Source of the DNA: Monodelphis domestica
Taxonomy: Eukaryota > Chordata > Mammalia > Didelphimorphia > Didelphidae
DNA length: 64,000 bases
Assembly (NCBI RefSeq): GCF_027887165.1
Contig: NC_077228.1
Coordinates: 109,194,043-109,258,042 of the forward strand
Reading direction: 5' to 3'
Shown one piece after another: positions 39,959 to 49,032 of this stretch. Position numbers and translations under genes: made by a program. Under the pieces are notes generated by a model that had not been told where the DNA came from, did not search any database, and saw only the letters and a list, made by a program, of their open reading frames with translations. Position 1 is the first letter of the stretch. Each line of letters opens with the position of its first letter.

Positions 39959-41314
39959 ATGAGTACTACATTCTTTGACAATTATATGGCAGCTGAAGAA
40001 TTAGGGGCATTGAGGAATGCAGGATACCTCCAAATTTTTATATTAATAGGTACTGTCATTTTTGTACTCCTCAATACTATATTTAGAGATGCTAAAATAA
40101 AAAAAATTGAGGATAAAATAGAAAAAAATGAGGATAAAATAGAAAATATTGAGGATAAAATAGAAAATATTGAGGATAAAATAGAAAAAATTGAGGATAA
40201 AATAGAAAATATTGAGGATAAAATAGGAAAAGTTGAGGATAAAATGCAAGCCCAATTAGAAGATCTAAAAAATTTCTTACAGGATCAATTGGCAACCACC
40301 CACTCAACCAGAAACAGACCTGTTTCTGAACCTTTGAATGAGGAAATTTCCTTCCCTGAAATAGAGATGGAAAACACCTTCCCTATAGCCCAGTTAACAG
40401 ACTGCTTCTCTCGTGCAGTGCAAATCTTGACTGAATTTAATACCCAAAACCCTTCCCCTGCAATCCCAGTTTCTCATGTTCCCTCTCCTACAGAAAACCA
40501 AATTCCAACGCAAAGGAGATCTTGTCCTCCTAGAGAAACCTGTCCTTGTCAAACTGACCCACAGGTACAAAATTCAACTAGAGGCCTGTTTCCTCTAAGA
40601 GAAGTACCTGAAATAGGACGGAATGGGGATGTGGTGACTTTAAGACATAGGATACCGTTTACTCCCCAAGAAATAAATGAATTTACACGAAATATCCCCA
40701 CATATGAACAAGATCCTTTTCTAGTAACAAAAAAGATGGGAGACATATTTTTTCAGTATAATCCATCTTACAAGGATGTTGAGAACTTACTACAGGCTTT
40801 TTTAAGTGAACGTGAAAAAAATAAAATAATTGCTCATGTCAACAAAACCCGGGGGCGTAATGCAGCACATTGGCCATCTCAGGAGCCCGAATGGGACTAT
40901 AACAATCCTGAGGATTATCTACAACTATACCGTTGTAGAGAGGCCATCCTCACGGCAATGAAGGAATGTGCAGACAGTACAGATAAGTGGATGGAACTGG
41001 AAAAAATTAAGGAAAAGGAAGAAGAATCACCTTCCAGATTTATGGATAGAATAATCGAGTTTGGGGACAGATACTTAGATAGGGACCTAACTAAAGAGAG
41101 TAGTTTAAGACAAGTTAGAAGGATCTTTGTAAATAACTCTTGCAAAGCAATTAAGAATTATTTTAGAATGCAATGCCCAAGATGGTCAGATATGGACCTT
41201 GAAGAATTGCGAAAAACAGCTCTATATATTTTAAAGGGAAACAAAGAAAAGGAGGAAGAAAATAATGATGACATGGAGGAAATGAAGAAAAAAAATAAGA
41301 TATTTAATAGATAG
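39959..41314 (+). CDS. gag: Retroviral Gag (matrix-like TM/coiled coil + capsid), 451 aa
   Basis: Gag assembles the virus core. ATG 39959 is chosen; the frame is open nine codons further up but without an ATG. Order: a short N-terminus, a hydrophobic membrane segment (residues about 23-42, YLQIFILIGTVIFVLLNTIF), about seven heptads of the form KIEDKIE/NIEDKIE (about 46-100) encoded by a 21-bp minisatellite, a Pro-rich linker (about 140-195), then a capsid domain like gammaretroviral p30 with LREVPEIG, FLVTKKMGDIFFQY, LLQAFLSERE and a PSRFMDRI helix. The usual N-terminal myristoylation glycine (MG) is absent. It ends in a Lys/Glu-rich stretch and TAG at 41312-41314. The nucleocapsid follows in the +1 frame after a run of eight A's, so a one-base expansion may have split an original Gag. 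Confidence 0.88.
   Translation: MSTTFFDNYMAAEELGALRNAGYLQIFILIGTVIFVLLNTIFRDAKIKKIEDKIEKNEDKIENIEDKIENIEDKIEKIEDKIENIEDKIGKVEDKMQAQLEDLKNFLQDQLATTHSTRNRPVSEPLNEEISFPEIEMENTFPIAQLTDCFSRAVQILTEFNTQNPSPAIPVSHVPSPTENQIPTQRRSCPPRETCPCQTDPQVQNSTRGLFPLREVPEIGRNGDVVTLRHRIPFTPQEINEFTRNIPTYEQDPFLVTKKMGDIFFQYNPSYKDVENLLQAFLSEREKNKIIAHVNKTRGRNAAHWPSQEPEWDYNNPEDYLQLYRCREAILTAMKECADSTDKWMELEKIKEKEEESPSRFMDRIIEFGDRYLDRDLTKESSLRQVRRIFVNNSCKAIKNYFRMQCPRWSDMDLEELRKTALYILKGNKEKEEENNDDMEEMKKKNKIFNR
40098..40246 (+). repeat. 21-bp coding minisatellite (coiled-coil heptads)
   Basis: About seven copies of a 21-bp unit of type gaggataaaatagaaaatat, each encoding one heptad (I-E-D-K-I-E-x). The period equals the coiled-coil repeat, so length changes keep the register. 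Confidence 0.95.
41288..41295 (+). other. A8 run at the gag/nucleocapsid frame break
   Basis: Upstream sequence reads in the gag frame and downstream sequence reads cleanly in the next (+1) frame through to the zinc knuckle. One A too many would explain it. Confidence 0.7.
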
Positions 41315-41315
41315 G

Positions 41316-41795
41316 ATGACTAAATTAGAAAGTGGGCATGATAATGAACCAATGACAATTGCCCCTCTCCAGAAATCCAATTATCAATCCATTACTTGCC
41401 ACTTCTGTGAGAAGAAGGGCCACAAAATGATGGAATGTAGAACCTTTCTTAAGATGTTTGGAAGGAATACACAGTTTAATAATAGCTTTAGAAATAATAA
41501 CTATAGAAATGATGATAATGGTTATAGAAACCAGAATTCTAGAAATTATAATAATGACTATGGAAATAACTATAATGAATATAGAAATAAGAATTTTAGA
41601 AACCAGAATTATAGAAATAGGAATTGGGAAAATAATGACAATTCTCCAAATGAAGAAAATGATAATACTCAACAACAATATATGAGAAATGGCGCTTGTC
41701 CAAAACATGCTCGAGGTGCTAATGAACCTCAGAGAGGTGCCCTTCAGGAGGGTGCCCAAGGAACTTCCCAATATAATGAAAATGATTCTTCTTAG
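41316..41795 (+). CDS. Nucleocapsid-type ORF with zinc knuckle and Asn-rich tail, 159 aa
   Basis: Contains one CCHC zinc knuckle, CHFCEKKGHKMMEC (residues 28-41, C-X2-C-X4-H-X4-C), the retroviral nucleocapsid RNA-binding motif. After it, residues about 50-118 are dominated by Asn, Tyr and Arg in loose YRN/FRN/NYRN repeats, ending in a short Gly/Glu-rich tail. Gammaretroviral nucleocapsids do not usually have such a tail. The ATG at 41316 may be fortuitous: the frame is also open upstream, and the piece was probably the Gag C-terminus before a frameshift. Whether it is translated is unknown. Confidence 0.75.
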   Translation: MTKLESGHDNEPMTIAPLQKSNYQSITCHFCEKKGHKMMECRTFLKMFGRNTQFNNSFRNNNYRNDDNGYRNQNSRNYNNDYGNNYNEYRNKNFRNQNYRNRNWENNDNSPNEENDNTQQQYMRNGACPKHARGANEPQRGALQEGAQGTSQYNENDSS

Positions 41796-41860
41796 ATTGT
41801 ATTGATTTTGTTGATATTAATTAACCTTTTGCAGTTTTTTTTCTCCTCTCCAAATAGTAG

Positions 41861-42358
41861 GAAAGGATGAATAAAGAACTTAAGACTATGATTGGCAAAT
41901 TATGCACTGAGACCCATTTAAAATGGCCTGAAATTCTCCCTCTGGCCCTATTTTATCTAAGAAGCAGGCCTAGAGGAGACTTACATATTTCACCATTTGA
42001 GATGCTTTTTGGACATCCACCTATACAGGCTAAGCCTTTCTCCCCGGCTTATACATCACTATTAGGGGGAGATATTACTATTGCTTCCTATATACAGGAG
42101 TTACAGCACAAATTACGTGAACTTCATGAATCCGGAGCTGCAGTACAAGCCGGACCATTAGACTTTTCTCTGCATGACCTGAACCCAAGAGATAAGGTTT
42201 ATATCAAGAATTTCAAGCGAACTGGAGCAACTCAACCTTCATGGGAAGGACCATTCCAAATATTATTAACTACTCCAACATCTATAAAGATTGGAGAAAG
42301 AGACTCTTGGATTCACTGCTCACATGTGAAGAAAGCATTTTCTGCTGAGACTGATTGA
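41861..42358 (+). pseudogene. pol: Integrase C-terminal remnant of retroviral pol
   Basis: The 163-residue frame (ATG 41867; similarity starts two codons earlier) matches the end of gammaretrovirus-type integrase: the tail of the catalytic core with LKWPEILPLALFYLR and SPFEMLFG, then the C-terminal SH3-like domain with YIKNFK, WEGPFQILLTTPT and WIHCSHVKKA. The DDE residues, zinc-binding N-terminus, RNase H, RT and protease are missing; the deletion junction lies at about 41800-41860. It lacks catalytic residues. Confidence 0.9.
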
Positions 42359-43735
42359 CTCTATCCTATCCTATGAATTGTGACTCTATCTTATCATATG
42401 AATTGGAGATAATAATCCATAGACAAATGGATGCTGTTTTTTCAAGAACACATTGAATTACTGATTTTTTTCTTATTTTTCTTATTTCTTTTCTTTTATT
42501 TTTTGATCAGAATATTTGAATTTTTTCTCATTTTTTGCACTGAAGGTACACATAATTAATATTAATATTATTTTTTTCCTGCAATAATACAAGTTAATAT
42601 ATATACTCTTGCTATAATATCAATATATGCCTAAAAGCTTTAAACTATGGGAACCTGCCATTTATTGATAAAATATTATAGGACTGTGATTAATGTTTGT
42701 GTCTGATTCCAGGAAAAGGGATAAAAACAAGGAGCACAGACTAAACCTGAATAGTGCCAATAGAGCACACAAGAAATATTAAAGTGAGACTCGAGGTTGC
42801 GATGCTTAACTTATGTTTAAGTCGTAGGACTTCCTTGTATCTACACTCTTTGTGAAGTACTTAAACAAGTACAAAGCTTGACTATCATGCTGGCTCCCTA
42901 TATCCCTGAAGAAAAAAAAATCAGACGAGGGAATGACATTTCCCCATCAAAATAGAATTCTAATTCTTTTCTTATATTATGGCAACTTCCTGTAGTCTTG
43001 GCTACAAATGGCTAAGTGAAATATTACTGCATCCTGTCCTACATACTTGTGGGATAGAAATTACTTTAAAATGGACCTATACAAGGCCTATTTTGAATTT
43101 TTCTTATGTTTTTGATTATTTTTCTATTCTTTTGATAATTGATACATACACCCCCATAACTGAACATTGCATTCTGAGCTAAACTTGATATATTTTTTAA
43201 TACTTACTTCAGGGAGTTTTAATTTAAATTCTAAGAATTTTTGAATTTTTTGTTTGAGATTGTATTTTTATAAAAATCCAAGAATTTTGAATTTTGTTTA
43301 AGATTTTACTGTTATAAAAAAATTCAAAGATTTTGATTCTGTTTGAGAAATGATCTTCAAGAAAGAAGCTTGAAATTTTTATATCTAGAGAATGAACTGT
43401 TGCAGAAAGATGCTGAAAACCTACACTTCATCAAGAAGATCAAGAATGAACTTTGGATATGATTTGATTGGACTGAACTTTTGATTGAACATTTATTGTA
43501 ATTGTACACATTTATGCCAAAAGGGACTGCCCCTAATTTGGCTTTCTGTCAATGCACCTAGCAAAACATTGGTTTTGCTCTCTTTTCTTTTCTATTTCCT
43601 CTCTCACTATTCTAATTTCTCTTAGAAAATTGAATATTGTGTATATCTATAGTTAGAAGTGCATTTAGAACTACAAAATGATTATGTTAAATGATCAATG
43701 GGGAGACTAATCTCCCAATGATCATCAGGGGGGAT
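42359..43735 (+). other. Retroviral region between integrase and 3' LTR without recognisable env
   Basis: About 1.4 kb, AT-rich, with no ORF over 70 codons that looks like an envelope and no visible fusion-peptide or immunosuppressive-domain motif. A polypurine tract (aggggggat) ends at 43735, immediately before the 3' LTR. Confidence 0.7.
43727..43735 (+). promoter_or_regulatory. Polypurine tract
   Basis: aggggggat directly before the LTR TG, the usual plus-strand primer position. Confidence 0.75.
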
Positions 43736-44606
43736 TGTAAACCTTAAAATTTCTTAGACTTGTGAATGTTGGAAATTTCACCATTGGAATGTGAACCCCA
43801 TTGGCAAGGGAGGTTCCTCCTCCTCCCTTCTTAAGATTACTTTAGGACAGAAACCTTTTGCTGAACAATGGAAAGGGCTGCAGCATAGATCAAAATTTAA
43901 TTATTCCAATCTCCACCCTACTCAGGGTAACAGGATTTAGGAAGGGCTGCAGCATAGATCAAAATTTAATTATTCCAATCTCCACCCTACTCAGGGTAAC
44001 AGGATTTAGGAAGGGCTGTAGCAAAGGATCAAGATTTAATTATTTGAGAATATGACTTTCAACAGACATGTGCAAAGCCACAGACCTCTGGGCAGTCCTG
44101 GGTTAAGGTAGAGCCACCATTGGCACAGGGAAGACATGTACAGTGATTGGTAGATATGAGAACTGAGGGGAGGGAAGTTGGATGGTTTCCTTAAAGATAG
44201 CGGGGTCTGAGGACTAGAGGGGGGTTGGTTGGAGAGGTTTTGCTCTGAGAGGTGGTGCTCTGAGAAGGCTGGCTCTGAAGGAAGCTGGAGGTGGAGGCCC
44301 CTGAGACTGTTTCTCCATTTTGGTCACGTGAGTAATAGGGACTGATCTCTTTGCCTCAGCTATCTAAGGGCTTGGGCCTTTTGGCCCAGCCTAAACAGAA
44401 GGGGTATTTAAGCCCTATTCCCTTCTCTCCCCTTTCTCTCTCCCTCTCTCTCTCTATCTCTAATACCTTTCTTCCTCCTGTTTGTAATTAAACTCCATAA
44501 AAGGTTGACTGCTGACTTGAGTTTTCATTTAGGAATTACATAGCTGAATTCCTTGGCGACCTTAAATTAATATATATCAGTCTTTTAAAGTGATTTCCTT
44601 GTCACA
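43736..44606 (+). mobile_element. 3' LTR of the endogenous retrovirus (871 bp)
   Basis: 71 bp longer than the 5' LTR: a 69-bp tandem duplication (second unit starts at about 43944, gaagggctgcagcatag) and 2 bp in a CT run. Otherwise it differs from 38641-39440 at four positions. Confidence 0.95.
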
Positions 44607-44610
44607 TGAC

Positions 44611-44729
44611 AGAGTGGAGATTTTTAGATTATCTGTCTCCATACCTCCCCCAATCCTCCCCTCTTCCAAACTTTCCATTTAATGTCAAGAGATAGGCTAT
44701 CCTCATCTAGGCTCAGAGAGCCTAGAGTG
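44611..44729. other. Unassigned sequence
   Basis: Host flank after the provirus; nothing recognised. Confidence 0.5.
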
Positions 44730-45020
44730 TCATCTTCAATCCTTCACTCTCCTTTACCCAACGTACCAATAAATTGCCCAATCTTGTTAATACACCCTCC
44801 ATTTCTCTCTTGTATATGTCCATTTCTCCCTTCTACCATTATAGCCACCATTATAGTTTGTGTCCTTGTTTACTTCTGACATAAATTGTTATAGAAGCTT
44901 CCTAATTGTTTTCTCTGCCTCAAATCTATTCCCTCTCCACTCTATCTTCCACAGAGCTATCACATAACCCCAATAAACTCCAATCATTCTCTATCAACTC
45001 TAGGAAATAATATTATTTCA
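44730..45020. mobile_element. Ancient LINE-like fragment, class uncertain
   Basis: cttcaatccttcactctcct and ccccaataaactccaatcat are remnants of an old, highly diverged dispersed repeat, perhaps L2. Strand not assigned. Confidence 0.3.
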
Positions 45021-45119
45021 TCTTTATCCCATTTTTATGCCTTTTAAAAAAGATTTATAATGCATATATCTATTTGTACAGAAATATGAATGACTGAATG
45101 AAAAGACATCTATTAAGTC

Positions 45120-45262
45120 AGTCAGTCAATGAACATTTATTAAATACCTACTATGTTCCAGCACATGGTATACAAAATAGGTTGGGAATACACCTATGAA
45201 AGCAAAGGCAATTATTCCCCTTAAGGAGTTTACATTCTGATGGTAGAAACCACACATAAAGA
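45120..45262 (+). mobile_element. Ancient dispersed repeat fragment
   Basis: attaaatacctactatgttc and aaggagtttacattctgatg are an old mammalian repeat signature; family uncertain. Confidence 0.35.
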
Positions 45263-45318
45263 GCAGTTTTGTCCAGGTTGGGGCACAGAAATTTATCAGG
45301 ATGATGAGTAGAACCATT

Positions 45319-45574
45319 TGTGTAATTAGGATTTTGTACCCGAGGACTCCATTTCCCAGAATCCCACTTTCATCCTCATGTTATGTCCTTCATTTTGGAG
45401 ATAAAGTTTCTGTAACCCAGCCCTCGCTCTCCCTTCTCCTGCTAACGTGGTTGGGAAAACTTCTCTTTACTCAGGCTTTTAATTTTGTTCTTTCTATTTC
45501 CTCTACTTCAAGTGATTATTAATAAATAAAAAATATAATACTTGGAGTTGCTGGATATTAATTTTAATCTTACA
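45319..45574 (+). mobile_element. Short solo LTR-like element
   Basis: Starts TGTGTAATTAGG and ends AATCTTACA, flanked by CATT (45315-45318, 45575-45578) as a 4-bp TSD. aataaataaaaa lies near 45521. Only about 256 bp, so an LTR of a short family or a truncated one. Confidence 0.5.
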
Positions 45575-45578
45575 CATT

Positions 45579-46121
45579 GGAAGTTAGAAAAACAGCTCCC
45601 CTTCAGAACAGTGACAAAATTGATTTGATCATGATTCATAGTTCCAGAAATGGATGTAGGGAGAGGAAAGGATATATACTCTTTAAGCTTTGAATTAATT
45701 GGTAAGAAGATTGTGGAGGAGATGGTTAGGGAAGAGAGGGTGAGTACATAAATAATAACTTATAAATAACTAAATATCACACAAACATATTAGGGATGTC
45801 TTTAGCATTTTTTTTAACTGATAGGGCCCTGATCAAAAAAGTTTAGAAACTACTTTTCTAGTAGATAATGGCTAGAATTTCTTCCTTGTAAGGGTTGGCT
45901 GACAGTACTTTACTTGTAGCAATAATACACAGCTAACAAAACACAGATAGAGTGCTTCCAAGACTAACTTTAGACTTTTTCCTTTCAATCTTTAGATCTT
46001 AATAGAAGCCAAAACTTTTTGTTATAGACTGTTATCCCTTTCAGGGTTCTATGCTCTTAGATATTCTGCAGATCTCCTCTGGCTTAGCTGCAGATGAATT
46101 TGAACCAGAAAAAATTATTTT

Positions 46122-46159
<38 letters not shown>

Positions 46160-46339
46160 ATATAATATAATCTAAAGAGTCAAGGTGAATGTTCCCTATA
46201 TGCTGAATTCTTGTCTTTATTATACATAGTTTTCAACCCCAAAGACTCCTTTGCTTGGTGTTTTATTTTGTCTAGCAAGAACCTCAATCTCGATGCTATC
46301 TATGGAAGGAGTCTACTCCACTATGGGAATTTGACAAAT
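45579..46339. other. Unassigned sequence with a (TA)n tract
   Basis: TA repeats at 46122-46170. Nothing else recognised. Confidence 0.5.
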
Positions 46340-46480
46340 GTGTCATTTGTCATACTCTAAGTCATTATTTTTAAAAATGTTAAATAACACAGGACCAAGG
46401 ACAAATGCCTGGGAACATTCTACTACATACTTCCCTCTAAATTGATATCAGTTCATAATATCCCAATTTTATCCCTCCTC
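46340..46480 (-). mobile_element. CR1/L3 LINE fragment
   Basis: ctaagtcattatttttaaaa, cacaggaccaaggacaaatg follow the same CR1/L3 segment as 8190-8260. Confidence 0.5.
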
Positions 46481-46794
46481 CAATGCCTGAGCAGTACACC
46501 TTCCACTTAGCCCTTCTTGCTGAGACTTCTTAGGATTCAAAATAGCAATTATATTTCTTTCCTGTTGCCTTTCCAGTTACTCTTTTCATCTGAAGTCTGT
46601 AGACTACGCTACCCAAATCACTCTAGGCTTCTCTGCACCTCTCTGGACATCTCGAAAGGGAGGGAAGAGAAAACAACCTTCTCCTCCTCTCTATTCGATT
46701 TCTTCTTGCACTACCAGTCCTTACCCTTCCAGTCTTCTAGCCTTGGTGTGGATATCTTTTCTCTTCCACTTAGTCCAAACAATTCAAAAGACTT

Positions 46795-46993
46795 TTTGAT
46801 CACAATACCACTACTAGGTCTGTATTCCAAAGAGATCAAAGATCTCAAAGGACCTACTTGTACCAAAATATTTATCACATCTCTTTTTGTGATGGCAAAG
46901 AACCAGAAGCTGAAAGAATGTCCATCAATTGAGGAAAGTCTTTCAATCATGGTATATGATTGTAATGGAATACTATTGTGCCATAAGAAATGA
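46795..46993 (+). mobile_element. Old L1 ORF2 C-terminal fragment, left part
   Basis: A frame with LLGLYSKEIKDLKGPTCTKI and FVMAKNQKLKECPSIEE matches L1 ORF2 near its end. It is interrupted by the LTR at 46998. Confidence 0.85.
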
Positions 46994-46997
46994 CAAG

Positions 46998-47927
46998 TGT
47001 GAAGATTGGATTTGGCTCTCCCCTGATTGTAACAATGAAGGTACTTAGCTCTTCCTTGACAGTGAAGATAAAATTGTAATCCTTGGTCTATTTTTAGATT
47101 TTAATCCCCAAAGTGTTAACTCAGTATTTTAAGTAGATCTACCTATTTTAACTACAAAAGGTGTTAAGTAACTACAAAAGGAAACTAACCAAAAAAAGGT
47201 GTTAACTAACTACAAAAGGTGTTAACTAACCAAAAAAGGTGTTAACCAACCACAAAAGATATAACTAACTACAAAAAGTGAATACCCATTTCATACATTG
47301 AGTGGGCAGTCCTAGAGAGGAGCATCTGCTGTGATTGGTAAAATTTAGGGGAGGTAACAAAAGAGAAAAAGATCTTTAAGTAGAGGAAACAGGCACACAA
47401 GCAATCAATCAAGGATTCAATCACTCAGAGGAGAGACTGGAAGAATCATCAGTCACTTGGAGTTGGTCTGGAAGACAGACACTTGAGGAGAGACTGAAAG
47501 ACAGACACTCAGTCTGTGAAGTGAAGAGACTTGGAGTGAAGAGACTTGGCTGTGGAACTGGACCAATAGGGGAGCTCATACAGGAGACCTCAGACTGCTT
47601 TCCTTTTAGACAGTCACTGTGGTTAGTGTAAAAGCTGACTTAGTTTCCTTGCCCTTTCTGGAGGTGTGAACCTCCAAGGAAGGCTCATTGTCTTGAGACT
47701 CCTTACCCCTGACTGGGGATTATAATTTCTACCTGGCTCTGAGGAAGCCAAGATTTCTCTCCCTCTCTCTCTCCCCTTTTATCGCTCATCCTTGATATCT
47801 TCCCTCTATTGTAAAATAAACTACCATAATTCTATTTACTTGAGTAATTCATTTTGGAATTTAGAAATTAAATCCCTGCTGACCACCAATTAATCTATTC
47901 AGGTCCAAACCATAAATAAATTGAACA
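46998..47927 (+). mobile_element. Solo LTR (same family as 23771-24708)
   Basis: Starts TGTGAAGATTGG and ends ATTGAACA. Flanks CAAG (46994-46997) and TAAG (47928-47931) are a 4-bp TSD with one change. The U3 array at 47148-47280 has four clean aggtgttaa units. Inserted into an old L1. Confidence 0.85.
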
Positions 47928-48342
47928 TAAGAGAATTAAAAAAGCTTTGAAAGACTTATATGAAGTGATGTAAAGTGAAGTTAACAGAATCAGAAAAACA
48001 TTATATATAGTAACAGAAAAAAAAACCATGATCATCAACTGTGAAAGACAGCAATTCAAATATCCAGGATAACTCTAAGGGACTCATGATGAAAAAGACT
48101 GTCCACTACCACAAAAGATACTTATGGAGTCTCAATGTAGATTGAAGCATACCATTCTTCACTTGACTTCCTCCATAATTTTTTCTCTAGTTTAAGCAAT
48201 ATATGTCTTCTTTCACAACATGATAAACTTGGAAATATGTATTTTATCATAACACATGTACAACATATGCCTTATTATCTGCCATCTTGGGGTGGGAGGG
48301 AGGGCAGGAATGTGGATCACAAAATATCAGAAAACAACTATT
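47928..48342 (+). mobile_element. Old L1 3'UTR, right part
   Basis: Continues 46795-46993: gaagtgatgtaaagtgaagt, atgatcatcaactgtgaaag, a ggtgggagggagggcagga G-tract and an A-rich end. Confidence 0.8.
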
Positions 48343-48358
48343 AAAAATTGTATCAGGG
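48343..48358. repeat. TSD of L1 copy B (left)
   Basis: aaaaattgtatcaggg repeats exactly at 54683-54698. Confidence 0.95.
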
Positions 48359-48369
48359 AACTTCCGGTT

Positions 48370-48380
48370 AAGATGGCGGC
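48370..48380 (+). promoter_or_regulatory. YY1-like site at L1 copy B 5' end
   Basis: aagatggcggc, identical to copy A and at the same distance from the element start. Confidence 0.6.
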
Positions 48381-49032
48381 TTAGAGAAAGCTAAAGCTCA
48401 GATCTCCTGAAAACCCTTCCCGACCGATCTCAAACGATAAGCTCCTAAGGCGCCGAAATTCAAAACGATCAACAGCACAGACCCTGGGAACCCTCCTCCT
48501 GGACCTGGACCCGGATCAAAAGGTACGGCTCCCCTCAAAAGCCAGAACCCGAGATCACTCGGACCTCAGGGGTAGGAGCGCAGAGTCCAAGGCTCCCGGA
48601 AGCCGCAGCCCGGCAGGGCTCAGAGAGCAGAACCCTCAGGGCCTTCTACAGTCCCGGTGAAAGTTACTGCCTGGGGCTTCTGCTGCAGAGAGCTGGTCGA
48701 AACAACAGCAACCCTCAGGGCGGGTAAGACAGCCTCACGGGCTGGATCCTGCTATCCAAGTCTCAGTGAAAGTCCTTGCCCTCGGAGCTTGGGTTAGCTG
48801 CAGCCCATCCCCCCGCAGGCTGACGAAACAGCCTCACGGCCAGCGATTCTGAAGGCAACTTCCGGAAAGCGAGCCGGGGGGAGAGTGTGGCCTCGTGGTC
48901 CGACCCTTCCATTCCAGTTCCAGTGAGGCATATTCAGTTTAACCCAGGGAAAGCTCATAGAACCATCTGCCCAGGACTAAAGCCTCTGAACACCAGACAG
49001 AGACAAGAAAAACTAATCCTCCACATTCAGAA

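Larger units (their letters stand above)
38637..44610 (+). mobile_element. Endogenous retrovirus, gammaretrovirus-like gag, pol mostly deleted
   Basis: Two LTRs (38641-39440 and 43736-44606) differ by only four substitutions plus two length changes. The 4-bp TSD TGAC (38637-38640, 44607-44610) marks one integration. The interior holds a PBS-like site, leader with a splice-donor-like site and SINE piece, gag, a nucleocapsid ORF in another frame, and the end of integrase. Protease, RT, RNase H and most of integrase are absent, and I see no env. Low LTR divergence means a recent insertion. It cannot replicate by itself. If other copies share the deletion, it is a non-autonomous family using a helper. 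Confidence 0.92.

Noticed and set aside
40098-40246. CRISPR-like regular repeats
   Set aside because: Units are directly adjacent with no unique spacers; it is a coding minisatellite in a vertebrate element.
40043-40307. Hydrophobic minus-strand frames (FYFIL repeats) under gag
   Set aside because: Antisense translation of the 21-bp minisatellite.
41288-41295. Programmed -1 frameshift between gag and pol
   Set aside because: The downstream frame is +1, not -1, and leads to nucleocapsid, which normally shares the gag frame. A mutation is simpler.
41325-41771. 148-codon minus-strand frame opposite the nucleocapsid ORF
   Set aside because: Ile/Ser-rich shadow of the Asn/Tyr-rich plus-strand frame. 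The zinc knuckle lies on the plus strand.
42359-43735. Envelope gene remnant
   Set aside because: I looked for a surface/TM protein pattern and found only short random frames, including 42979-43182. An extremely decayed env cannot be excluded.
46517-46993. 158-codon ORF as a host gene
   Set aside because: Its second half is an old L1 ORF2 end. The first half has no similarity I recognise and no splice or promoter context.
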